Notes: a model not told the origin generated them from the letters alone. Numbered from the stretch's first letter, positions 1 through 6,683 are shown. The stretch is DNA of 7,436 bases from an uncultured cyanobacterium (GCA_938029995.1 CALHGI010000616.1:1-7436); one strand, 5' to 3'. Program-made: numbers and translations.

Positions 1-1154
1 TGGCCTCGATTCTCCATCACTAAATCCAATAGACGAGCAAGCTTTTTGTGGGTTTGGACCAAATTAAACTGTTGGCTAGCGACGATTTGAGCTTGATGAG
101 CAATCATCTCTGCTTTTAGGGGCTGTTTACAGCAAATCCCAATGACCTTAGCAAGCTGGTGCGAGTCACCGGGGGAGGTAAGCCATCCCGTTTCACCGTT
201 GCTGATAATTTCTCTAGCTCCTCCTGCATCGGAAGCGACAACAGGCCGCCCGCAGAGCATGGCTTCCACAATCACTAGTCCAAAAGGTTCTGGTGCAGTT
301 GAGCTATGGACGACTAAGTCGCAGGCCGTCATAAGTTGAGGAATATCAGCACGGAAGCCAAGAAAATAAACGCGATTCTCCAGTCCCAGTGCTTGAATTT
401 TTTGGTGTAATGAATGCACATACTCTTGCTCACCAAAAAGAGCATCCCCAACGATAATGGCCTTTACATTCGGGGGACAAAAAGGTAGAGCTTCAATCAG
501 TACATGCTGTCCTTTCCAGGGGGATAATCGACTAAAGTGACCGACCAAAAAACAGTTGGGATCTATGCCTATAGACTGCCTCAAATGATCGGACTTTACG
601 CCTAAGTCCTGATAGTTTTGGGGGAGCAACCCGGCATGAACGACGTGGGTTAACTTTGCTTTCCCTCCAGCATCAATAAAGGCAGATTCAGAGGCGGCAG
701 AATTGGCAACCATTCCGGAGACAAACTGATTCACGCAGGTCACGGTGATTTTACGATTGGTGGCACTAAAGTGCTCGCTGGAAAGGATATCTCGGAGATG
801 GTAAACCAAAGGTCGACGCACCAAAGTACTGGCGATAGATCCCACAACCAGGGCTTTTAGGGTGCTGGCGTAGATCAAATCGTAGTGGCGAGCAAGACGG
901 GCGACCCGAATAATTAAGGGCGCTATGGTGGTGATGCTTCCTAGACTGGCGAGTAAACCACTATCACGGCGGACCTGAATTGATCGAGACGTTAGCACTT
1001 GAACTGGGATCTGTCGCTGTCCTAACCGCTGGCGAAAAGGACCGTCTTCAAAGAGTCCGATCAAACAGTTTTCGCTATAGGGTTCAGCAATATTAGCTAA
1101 GGCAATTTCAGCACCGCCGAGTTGCCCACTATGGGTCAAAAACAAAATTTTCAT
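1..1154 (-). CDS. GT4 family glycosyltransferase, partial (C-terminus beyond left edge)
   Basis: Cytoplasmic GT-B fold glycosyltransferase that would move a sugar from a nucleotide-sugar donor to a growing glycan; donor and acceptor cannot be read from sequence. I translated 384 codons from ATG 1152-1154 (MKILFLTHSG...) to the left edge with no stop. Family 4 proteins are usually about 370-400 residues, so only the tail is missing. The N-terminal Rossmann domain has the glycine loop GQLGGAE (residues 10-16). The C-terminal domain has SRLSPWKGQHVLIEAL (208-223), with the phosphate-binding Lys at 214, then the E(x7)E signature EPFGLVIVE (289-297) and a GG pair (311-312). There is no signal peptide or membrane segment. 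The start lies 7 bp after the stop of the preceding glycosyltransferase gene, without a clear ribosome binding site, so translation is probably coupled to it. Family call is firm; substrate unknown. Confidence 0.9.
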   Translation of the reverse strand, partial: MKILFLTHSGQLGGAEIALANIAEPYSENCLIGLFEDGPFRQRLGQRQIPVQVLTSRSIQVRRDSGLLASLGSITTIAPLIIRVARLARHYDLIYASTLKALVVGSIASTLVRRPLVYHLRDILSSEHFSATNRKITVTCVNQFVSGMVANSAASESAFIDAGGKAKLTHVVHAGLLPQNYQDLGVKSDHLRQSIGIDPNCFLVGHFSRLSPWKGQHVLIEALPFCPPNVKAIIVGDALFGEQEYVHSLHQKIQALGLENRVYFLGFRADIPQLMTACDLVVHSSTAPEPFGLVIVEAMLCGRPVVASDAGGAREIISNGETGWLTSPGDSHQLAKVIGICCKQPLKAEMIAHQAQIVASQQFNLVQTHKKLARLLDLVMENRG

Positions 1155-1161
1155 GGCTTGA

Positions 1162-2316
1162 TTAGGGAGCCAGCACTACTTGCCGAACTTGCTGGGTAAT
1201 TTTAGGCCAGTTGAAGTGGGTGGCGGCGTAGTCGCGACAGGCTTCGCGAGTGGGCATATTGATGTCTCCCTTAAGAAGTGATTCTAGGCGAGATGCAATG
1301 GCATCTGTTGAGGTTGAGTCTGTAATTAAATCGGGTGAAAAGTTTTCAAGAACTTCAGGCATTCCCCCTACAGGGGTGCACATGACGGGTGTGCCAGAGG
1401 CTAAAGATTCCAGTAGGATTAAGCCAAATCCTTCTAATGCACGGCTAGGGATCACAGATAGATCCGCCGCTTGGTAAGCAATAGGAAGCTGTTCATCTGG
1501 TAAGAAACCTAGAAATTTGACATCATTGGCAAGTCCTAGAGCGGCCGAGTGTAATTCTAAATCTTCTCGCAATCGCCCCTTGCCTGCAATGGCTAGCCAC
1601 AGGTCAGGCACGATCGATTTAATCTGGGCCATGGCTTCTAGTAAACGGTCAATTCCCATGCGATTCACTAATCGACGGGGCGTAAATAGGATTTGACGAT
1701 CCTGAGGCCAGTTTAATTGGGTTCTCGCTTCTTGACGGGTCAGATCGCTCTTAAAGCGCTGCGTATCGACTCCACCTGGAATTAAGTGGATTTTTTCAAT
1801 GGGGATTCCGTATTTTTCGTGGAGGATTTTTTGAAAGGCGCGACTGAGTACAATGAAGCGATCGCATCGGCGATACACTTGAAGTTCGACCCATCGTTTC
1901 ACCCACACATCCAAAGCATTAGAGTTTTCTATACTACTTTCAATAGCCCAAGGACCATGAAAAGTAAAGGTGATAGGAATATCAGTGGGCAAGCTAGACA
2001 ATAGCGGCAGGCTATACAGTGCAAAATGCAAATTAATCCCATGCAGAGGTTGTGAGGGCCTTGCCTGAAAGTTACGTCTAGTAACCCATAACCTCTTCAA
2101 AAAAGGGGTTTCAGGTTCTGCGAGCTTGATTAAATCGTATTTGGACGCCACCACAGAATCGGGGATACCTACTACGCATAACTCAACCTCAGTCTCTTGA
2201 TTGACTAACTCATTCGACAATTCATAAATATACCGATTTAATCCTCCAGGGTTAGTTGGGAACCAACCATTGCCAACATTGACGATACGCGGACAGCTAG
2301 ACTTTTGATTGGCCAC
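1162..2316 (-). CDS. GT4 family glycosyltransferase (GTG start)
   Basis: A complete 384-residue GT-B glycosyltransferase of family 4, predicted cytoplasmic and acting in polysaccharide assembly. The N-terminal domain shows GWFPTNPGGLNRYIYEL (residues 17-33), the glycine loop for the donor, and FHGPWAIES (119-127), a frequent acceptor-side motif in this family. The C-terminal domain has FTPRRLVNRMGIDRLLEAM (211-229), AGKGRLRE (244-251) and the E(x7)E signature EGFGLILLE (295-303). In the RRL...G motif the usual Lys before Gly is Met220, with Arg at 214, 215 and 219; Met here is, as far as I recall, seen in other bacterial members, so I do not call it inactive. The start codon is GTG (2314-2316). 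An in-frame TGA five codons upstream leaves no other upstream start, and the family motif begins too early for a downstream one. A GAGAG sequence lies 9 nt before the GTG. It sits 23 bp after the upstream gene's stop and 7 bp before the next start, consistent with an operon. Confidence 0.92.
   Translation of the reverse strand: MANQKSSCPRIVNVGNGWFPTNPGGLNRYIYELSNELVNQETEVELCVVGIPDSVVASKYDLIKLAEPETPFLKRLWVTRRNFQARPSQPLHGINLHFALYSLPLLSSLPTDIPITFTFHGPWAIESSIENSNALDVWVKRWVELQVYRRCDRFIVLSRAFQKILHEKYGIPIEKIHLIPGGVDTQRFKSDLTRQEARTQLNWPQDRQILFTPRRLVNRMGIDRLLEAMAQIKSIVPDLWLAIAGKGRLREDLELHSAALGLANDVKFLGFLPDEQLPIAYQAADLSVIPSRALEGFGLILLESLASGTPVMCTPVGGMPEVLENFSPDLITDSTSTDAIASRLESLLKGDINMPTREACRDYAATHFNWPKITQQVRQVVLAP
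1858..1865. repeat. HIP1 octamer GCGATCGC
   Basis: Perfect copy of the highly iterated palindrome typical of many cyanobacterial genomes, lying inside a glycosyltransferase gene. A 7-of-8 variant (GCGATCGG) occurs at 2566-2573. One perfect copy gives only mild support for a cyanobacterial source. Confidence 0.75.
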
Positions 2317-2339
2317 AGAATAATACTCTCATCACTCAC

Positions 2340-3476
2340 TCATATATGCAGATACTTCTTATACTGGGCTATTCTATCTTGGGCCGTGAGGGTCCAGCTA
2401 TAATTCTGCGCGCTTGTATAAGCTCTTGAACGGATTTGCTCAAGCAAACTACGGTCGGAAATTAAGCGGATTAACGCTGCCTCAATTGCTTGAGCATCTC
2501 GGACTGGCACCAATAACCCATCATACTGATCAGACAGAATTTTTTGAGGGCCAGGAGTTGCAGTTGCGATCGGAGCCAAGCCGCAAGCCATTGTCTCCAC
2601 AAGAGCTTTGCCAAACGCTTCATAATTTGAAGTCAGTAAAGAAATATGGTGATCTTTAAGTAATAAGGGTAGAGAAGAATGCTCGTAATGGGGGGTTACA
2701 TGAATTCGATCATGAAAAGTAGCATCAAAGTCTTTATACACATCGCATTCAGGGCACTCAGTCCCTAGAAAACTGACTTCAATATGGGGATGGAGTTTTA
2801 GTATCGTTCTAAGAGCAGGGACACTGTACTGAATACCTTTTCGCAAAATATAAGTCCCTACAATTGCAATAGATAACTTGGGCGTATCTTGGTCAGGTAG
2901 AGGTTTAAACTGAGCTTTCAGGAATGCATTTGAAATACCATTGTTGACAATATGAATAGTATTGGGAGCGACGTCAAAGTTCTCAACAGCATAGTCTTTC
3001 TCATATTGATTCAAGACAAATGTTAAATCAGATTTTTTTAAAGACGCAGCAACTTCTCGAAGCTTGATGCTGCCGCGATACAAAGGATATTTCCAACTCA
3101 AGGAGATATTGCCGAGTTGTTTTTCCTCCATACACTGTTGGTGCTCTAAATGCTCGAGGTAATGGCTTCTCGCAACCAAGAGGGGGGACCTTGAATCGTG
3201 CTTTCGCAAAAACGTAGCCCAGAACCATGCATCCCCCGTTGAAGCATCAATAACGTCGAACAGTTGTGATACCCCGTTTCTTGATAAGTAGGACGCTACA
3301 AATTCAGGAAATAGTAAATCTCTTACATACAGGGGCATCCATGCTGGAAGATCGTTAAAAGAGAAATAGACGACGTCATGTCCCAGCTCTAAATATTCTT
3401 GGCCAATTCTAAATGTACTACCGGCTGCACCAGAGTCGGGATTGAGCTCTTCATGTATGGTTAGGAGAATCTTCAT
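2340..3476 (-). CDS. GT4 family glycosyltransferase (ATG start preferred over upstream TTG)
   Basis: First gene of the minus-strand glycosyltransferase operon, 378 residues from ATG 3474-3476 (MKILLTIHEELNPDSGAAGS...). The hydrophobic beta-strand at the very N-terminus followed by the GAAGS donor loop (16-20) is the normal beginning of a family 4 enzyme. An in-frame TTG at 3513-3515 would add 13 unremarkable residues and is less likely. The C-terminal domain has IVGTYILRKGIQY (205-217), with the conserved Lys at 213, and the E(x7)E signature EAFGKALVE (286-294), then TPGPQ near 307-311. There is no signal peptide or membrane segment. An AAGG sequence lies 13 nt upstream of the ATG, rather far for a ribosome binding site. 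Cysteines at C241 and C244 (a CPEC cluster) near the sugar-nucleotide domain are an unusual local feature. Family call is firm; donor and acceptor are unknown. Confidence 0.92.
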   Translation of the reverse strand: MKILLTIHEELNPDSGAAGSTFRIGQEYLELGHDVVYFSFNDLPAWMPLYVRDLLFPEFVASYLSRNGVSQLFDVIDASTGDAWFWATFLRKHDSRSPLLVARSHYLEHLEHQQCMEEKQLGNISLSWKYPLYRGSIKLREVAASLKKSDLTFVLNQYEKDYAVENFDVAPNTIHIVNNGISNAFLKAQFKPLPDQDTPKLSIAIVGTYILRKGIQYSVPALRTILKLHPHIEVSFLGTECPECDVYKDFDATFHDRIHVTPHYEHSSLPLLLKDHHISLLTSNYEAFGKALVETMACGLAPIATATPGPQKILSDQYDGLLVPVRDAQAIEAALIRLISDRSLLEQIRSRAYTSAQNYSWTLTAQDRIAQYKKYLHI

Positions 3477-3559
3477 CAAATAGAGTTGACCTTTTTGAAA
3501 ATCGCAGTTGTTCAAGAAAGACGATAGATTGAGTGCTTAAGCCCTGATCTGCTTTGACT

Positions 3560-3573
3560 ATCTTTGCAAAGAT
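3560..3573. repeat. 14-bp perfect palindrome (ATCTTTGCAAAGAT)
   Basis: Perfect, gapless 14-bp palindrome about 85 bp upstream of the glycosyltransferase operon start. Gapless dyads of this length in a promoter region often bind a dimeric regulator, so an operator for the operon is a reasonable inference. No regulator gene is seen in the window. Confidence 0.5.
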
Positions 3574-3614
3574 GTTCAGATATAGTAGGTCAACAATGGA
3601 AATCTACCCCTGCA

Positions 3615-3647
3615 AAAGTCACTAGACCATCCTATGATAGTGACTTT
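3615..3647. repeat. inverted repeat, 10-bp perfect arms, 13-nt spacer
   Basis: Left arm AAAGTCACTA (3615-3624) pairs exactly with right arm TAGTGACTTT (3638-3647). On the minus strand the stem is followed by TTTTG only, so it is a poor intrinsic terminator. It could be an operator or a leader-RNA hairpin of the glycosyltransferase operon. Confidence 0.5.
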
Positions 3648-3666
3648 ACGTATCGCTAGTAGGGAT

Positions 3667-3711
3667 AGAGATTAGCCCCAAAAGCTGTCGTACGAGTTCT
3701 GGCTAATTTCT
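3667..3711. repeat. inverted repeat, 11-bp arms with one G-T pair, 23-nt spacer
   Basis: Left arm AGAGATTAGCC (3667-3677) pairs with GGCTAATTTCT (3701-3711), with one G-U type pair. The loop contains a small CGTACG palindrome. No T-tract follows on either strand, so it is not an obvious terminator. Confidence 0.4.
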
Positions 3712-3982
3712 GGTCATTGATCACCTAGCAGACTCAATTCTGATGGTGTCTCATGCCTCCAGCCTTAAAACTGGACCCAATAGGGTACTCTCCGAAGGTT
3801 GTTTTCGTCTGGATTAGTCGGTACGGTCGGTTATAGTTGGAACGAGAACGCGCCAAGCGACCCGCCTATCAATGAGTATGCGTAAATATCAGAGCTGTTT
3901 TACATATATCCTAGTGAATTCCAATTTACGGTGACGCTATAGGAATCGCTTTGCCTGTAGTGACTCTCACCTCACGTTCGGG

Positions 3983-4012
3983 ATATCAAACGTTCCAGTA
4001 AAACTGGGATAT
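3983..4012. repeat. bulged hairpin ATATC-CCAGT / ACTGG-GATAT
   Basis: CCAGT (3995-3999) and ACTGG (4003-4007) close a three-base AAA loop, and ATATC (3983-3987) pairs with GATAT (4008-4012) after a 7-nt one-sided bulge. The 9-mer TAAAACTGG within it also occurs at 3766-3774, next to another small CCAG/CTGG hairpin. Function unknown. Confidence 0.35.
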
Positions 4013-4186
4013 AGACTCGGTATAAGCACGGGCAACGATTAAGGGTACTTCTTAAGTATTCAAGGCCGCCCTCTCTTTCCTGCTCAAAACCTAGATTATC
4101 TCTGCGACCCATTAATCATTAATATGTACGCAGATCTATACAAAACAAATAGTTGAGAACGTTGGCTGCGAGTACGGAATCCCTAA

Positions 4187-5149
4187 ATGATGAAAGTTGC
4201 TGTTAACCAAATCCAAAACTGGATTTATGTCACAGGCGTCCCCCGCAGTGGCACAACGTTTGTAGGTAAAGTACTAAGCCTGCCTCGAGAGGTGGATTAT
4301 ATCCATGAACCGTTCAACCCTCAATGTGGGTTCTCAGATACAAATATTTGGTATCGCTATATGCGACCTAATTTTGATACAGAAGAAATGCAACAGTTTC
4401 ATGAGCAAACACAAAAGCTATTTCGCTATGATTTCGACCTCAAAACCTATATTTCCGTTCGAGAAAATGCCGTTGGTAGGCTTGCAAAACGATGTTTCGG
4501 TAGCCGTGGACCGTTTTATCTGCGCATTGCCAAACTGAATCCTTTTCATACGGCTGCTTTGATTAAAGATCCGATTGGCAATTTATTAACGGAGTATTTG
4601 TATCTGCAGTTTGGGGTCAAACCTGTGATTTTGATTAAACATCCTCTCTCCCAGATAGCCAGTTATAAACGAGTCAGTTTGTGGCCTCGGATGTCTCAAT
4701 TAGGTCAGCAAAGTGCCTTAATTAAGGATTATTTTCCTAATGAAGGTGAGTTGTTCACGCAACAGTGGTCAGACCCTATTGCAGAAGCAGCTGCATTTTG
4801 GAGAGCGGTATACAAAGTGTTGTTGGACCAAGCCAGCCAGTACCAAGATTGGCTCACCGTTACCCATGAACAGCTATGTCAAACCCCCATAGCCGAGTTT
4901 CAAAATCTTTATCAAAAGTTGAACCTTAAATGGTCTCCACACGTAGAGGGAAAAATTCACGGCATGACCCAAGGTAATGCTTCGGCAGAAGCCAGTCAGG
5001 GAAAGTTTCATGATTTCAACCGCAACAGTGCCGACATTTTTGCCATCAGACGCGACTCCCTTTCCATTCAAGATAGGAGAAAGATTTTTGACATCGTAGA
5101 AGACGTTGCTTTACAAATTTATCCTCGCGATAGTTTTGCGATTGATTAG
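4187..5149 (+). CDS. PAPS-dependent sulfotransferase family protein
   Basis: A complete 320-residue cytoplasmic sulfotransferase of the P-loop-like family, expected to transfer a sulfuryl group from PAPS to a hydroxyl or amino group of an acceptor, here perhaps a sugar of a surface glycan or a lipid. The 5'-phosphosulfate binding loop is GVPRSGTTF (residues 17-25), followed by the HEP motif (40-42). The 3'-phosphate binding segment is VILIKHPLSQIASYKR (147-162), with Lys151 where many members have Arg, and Ser159. THEQLCQTP (226-234) matches the usual downstream acidic E-x-L..P element, and the C-terminal IYPRDSF is typical of the family. There is no signal peptide or membrane segment. Two tandem in-frame ATGs (4187 and 4190) can serve as start, with a weak GGA 8 nt before the first. 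It is transcribed divergently from the glycosyltransferases. The acceptor cannot be deduced from sequence. Confidence 0.9.
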   Translation: MMKVAVNQIQNWIYVTGVPRSGTTFVGKVLSLPREVDYIHEPFNPQCGFSDTNIWYRYMRPNFDTEEMQQFHEQTQKLFRYDFDLKTYISVRENAVGRLAKRCFGSRGPFYLRIAKLNPFHTAALIKDPIGNLLTEYLYLQFGVKPVILIKHPLSQIASYKRVSLWPRMSQLGQQSALIKDYFPNEGELFTQQWSDPIAEAAAFWRAVYKVLLDQASQYQDWLTVTHEQLCQTPIAEFQNLYQKLNLKWSPHVEGKIHGMTQGNASAEASQGKFHDFNRNSADIFAIRRDSLSIQDRRKIFDIVEDVALQIYPRDSFAID

Positions 5150-5168
5150 TGTAGTGAGTTAAGGTTGC

Positions 5169-5197
5169 CTATGAGAGTAGAACGCTATCTATGAGAG
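5169..5197 (+). repeat. direct repeat CTATGAGAG x2, 20-bp period
   Basis: Two identical 9-mers at 5169-5177 and 5189-5197 start exactly 20 bp apart, close to two helical turns. Such spacing is compatible with side-by-side protein binding, but the copies are short and could be chance. Confidence 0.3.
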
Positions 5198-5231
5198 CTA
5201 TTATCTATCCAATAGATCGATTAATTCAACA

Positions 5232-5276
5232 GACCATGCTTTTAATATTCTGATAGATAATATTAAAAGCATGGTC
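5232..5276. repeat. perfect 18-bp inverted repeat, 9-nt loop (hairpin; possible bidirectional terminator)
   Basis: The arm GACCATGCTTTTAATATT (5232-5249) is an exact reverse complement of 5259-5276, around the loop CTGATAGAT. It begins 82 bp after the sulfotransferase stop. The GC-containing half of the stem is at its base and the AT-rich half near the loop, the reverse of a typical intrinsic terminator, and no T-run follows directly (GCTTCCCC comes next). It could be a terminator acting with the T7 tract at 5310, an mRNA-stabilising or RNase III site, or a small mobile repeat. The perfection of 18 of 18 pairs argues for recent origin or active selection. Confidence 0.75.
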
Positions 5277-5314
5277 GCTTCCCCGCTAAAATACTTATTT
5301 TCATCCCAATTTTT

Positions 5315-5342
5315 TTGTCTGTATGTGGCCATTCAGTAGACT
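5315..5342 (+). promoter_or_regulatory. weak candidate sigma70 promoter for the nucleotidyltransferase gene
   Basis: TTGTCT (5315-5320) and TAGACT (5337-5342) are spaced by 16 bp, each matching the consensus at four of six positions. Transcription would begin near 5349, leaving almost no leader before ATG 5355. This fits the absence of a ribosome binding site there, but the boxes are poor and the call is tentative. Confidence 0.22.
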
Positions 5343-5354
5343 GATCAACAGTAA

Positions 5355-6626
5355 ATGATGGGTAACGATACTAGGTCGGCTGCATTGCCCCACCATCGAA
5401 TTAAGGATTTGGACACGAATCTTTCTGCAGACCATAAATTATTACTTAATTGTGCTCGCACTCATTTAAGCCTTAGCAATATTCGAGACATCAAAGTATT
5501 GCTAAATCAAATAACTGACTGGCCCACGCTGATTCAATTAGCTAGACGGCATGGCGTGTTGCCACTTTTATATCAAAACTTGAAGTTAACAAGTGCAAAG
5601 GACATAGACGATCAGGTACTTGAGCAGCTCCAGAGTTTTTCTCAGAAAACGGCCTTACAGAACACGATCTTTACAAGAGATCTACTCAATATTCTGACTT
5701 TATTGAATAGGAATGATATTCAGGCACTTCCATTCAAAGGTCCGACTCTAGCTGTATCAGCCTATAAGAACTTAAGTCTTCGTTCTTTTTGCGATCTAGA
5801 TATCTTAATTCCCAACAAAGACTGCTTAAAAGCGATTGATGTGCTGGTCACCCAAGGCCATTACCAGCCGATTCGAGAATGGCATTTCTTGAATAAAAAG
5901 TGGGAAGACACTTATCTTAAGTCTTATCGAGAATTCTCTTTAACCAATGGTATTGTTTCTATTGATTTGCATCAATATTTGACAGTAGAAGGATATTTAT
6001 CCTCAGAATTTTCCTTTGAGTATTTATGGAACAATCACGAAACTATCGATATTGCTTCCCAAAGTATCCCTAACTTTGGTCAGATCGATTTGTTGCTTTA
6101 CCTCTGTGTCCATGCCTCTAAAGAATGTTGGCGGAAATTAAAATGGATTTGCGATATTTCCGAATTTGTTCAGGTAAACCCCGATCTGGATTGGCACAGA
6201 CTGTTTGATCGAGCACAGACCTTGCACTGCGAACGTAGGGTATTAACAGGGTTGCTGCTAGCTCACTATTTATTAGAATTACCGCTTCCGGAAATTGTGT
6301 CTCATAGAGCAGAGAAAGATCAAATTTGTTATGCATTGACGGCAGAGTTTATCCAGCGTCTCTTTTGGCAAGATAACCAGCTTGGCCGCCAATTTACGAT
6401 AGAGAAGTTTTATCTCCATCTCAAATCGCTTGAAAATATTGAGGATAAGTTAAAGAGTTGGGAAGAACTGAATCGACAATTAAAAACCATATTTATTAAG
6501 CTGCTTCCTAATAGCAAAGATTACGGATATTTGCCATTACCAAAATCTCTTAACTTCATATACTATTTCATTCGCCCCTATCGCATGCTGCAAGAAAAAA
6601 TTTCTTACGATCGAAACAAAAAATAA
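5355..6626 (+). CDS. NTP_transf_5 family nucleotidyltransferase (PF14907-like)
   Basis: A complete 423-residue protein of the DNA-polymerase-beta-like nucleotidyltransferase superfamily, whose members in exopolysaccharide and peptide clusters are mostly of unknown substrate. The active-site region is ALPFKGPTLAVSAYKN (124-139), with the conserved KG (128-129), then LRSFCDLDILI (142-152), where D147 and D149 form the metal-binding DxD pair. A likely third carboxylate is D204 in SIDLHQYL (202-209). The helical half carries HASKECWRKLKWICDI (253-268), a hallmark of this family. The full length is normal and the catalytic residues are present, so it should be active. No signal peptide or transmembrane helix is seen. 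As with the sulfotransferase, two tandem ATGs (5355, 5358) occur in the same context TAAATGATG, and no Shine-Dalgarno is present. It may add a nucleotide-derived group in the same surface-glycan pathway; that role is inference from neighbours. Confidence 0.88.
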   Translation: MMGNDTRSAALPHHRIKDLDTNLSADHKLLLNCARTHLSLSNIRDIKVLLNQITDWPTLIQLARRHGVLPLLYQNLKLTSAKDIDDQVLEQLQSFSQKTALQNTIFTRDLLNILTLLNRNDIQALPFKGPTLAVSAYKNLSLRSFCDLDILIPNKDCLKAIDVLVTQGHYQPIREWHFLNKKWEDTYLKSYREFSLTNGIVSIDLHQYLTVEGYLSSEFSFEYLWNNHETIDIASQSIPNFGQIDLLLYLCVHASKECWRKLKWICDISEFVQVNPDLDWHRLFDRAQTLHCERRVLTGLLLAHYLLELPLPEIVSHRAEKDQICYALTAEFIQRLFWQDNQLGRQFTIEKFYLHLKSLENIEDKLKSWEELNRQLKTIFIKLLPNSKDYGYLPLPKSLNFIYYFIRPYRMLQEKISYDRNKK

Positions 6627-6640
6627 ACCCAGTCATTATT

Positions 6641-6683
6641 TGTATATGTTTTGTATACATTAAAAGTCGTTTATACATATACA
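6641..6683. repeat. inverted repeat TGTATATGT / ACATATACA around a TGTATACA palindrome
   Basis: Perfect 9-bp arms at 6641-6649 and 6675-6683, with the 8-bp palindrome TGTATACA (6652-6659) inside. It begins 15 bp after the nucleotidyltransferase stop. The arms are almost all A/T with no T-run after them, so a terminator role is doubtful. Confidence 0.4.

Larger units (their letters stand above)
3477..4186. other. 710-bp gene-free divergent intergenic region
   Basis: This stretch separates the minus-strand glycosyltransferase operon from the plus-strand sulfotransferase and must hold promoters for both. I checked plus-strand ATG-started frames by eye and found only very short ORFs (for example 24 codons from 3742 and 27 codons from 3753), none with a recognisable family pattern. 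No tRNA cloverleaf is apparent. No pair of -35/-10 boxes is convincing on either strand. What stands out is four separate inverted repeats, listed individually. The base composition is more balanced than in the AT-rich spacer at 6627-7076, so it could be a decayed gene, but I could not identify a parent. Confidence 0.6.
5150..5354. other. 205-bp spacer with hairpins and direct repeats
   Basis: This spacer lies between the sulfotransferase and the nucleotidyltransferase. It contains a 9-bp direct repeat pair (5169-5197), a small ATCTAT/ATAGAT hairpin (5203-5217), the large 18-bp inverted repeat (5232-5276), a T7 tract (5310-5316) and a weak promoter candidate. Short ATG frames of about 20 codons (from 5191 and 5271) lack ribosome binding sites and overlap the inverted repeat, so I do not call them genes. 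Confidence 0.6.

Noticed and set aside
142..339. Plus-strand ORF of 65 codons
   Set aside because: It lies wholly inside the minus-strand glycosyltransferase frame, which carries clear family motifs, so it is a shadow.
2297..2332. Minus-strand ATG frame reading MRVLFC..., resembling a glycosyltransferase N-terminus
   Set aside because: It stops after 11 codons and is out of frame with the real gene; the GTG-started frame gives a complete family N-terminus, so no frameshift is needed.
2414..2659. Plus-strand ORF of 81 codons inside the first glycosyltransferase gene
   Set aside because: Antisense to a well-supported coding region, with no family pattern or ribosome binding site.
3742..3836. 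Short plus-strand ORFs of 24 and 27 codons in the divergent spacer
   Set aside because: No ribosome binding site, no recognisable composition or motif, and overlapping each other in different frames.
3477..4186. Search for a tRNA, riboswitch or CRISPR array in the large spacer
   Set aside because: No cloverleaf, no known riboswitch consensus and no regularly spaced repeats were found by eye.
5232..5276. Inverted repeat considered as the end of an insertion sequence or a MITE
   Set aside because: No transposase fragment or target-site duplication is visible and the two arms are only 9 nt apart; copy number cannot be judged from one window.
5191..5339. Two short ATG frames (20 and 22 codons) considered as precursor-peptide genes
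   Set aside because: Both overlap the 18-bp inverted repeat, lack ribosome binding sites, and show no leader/core pattern of a modified peptide.
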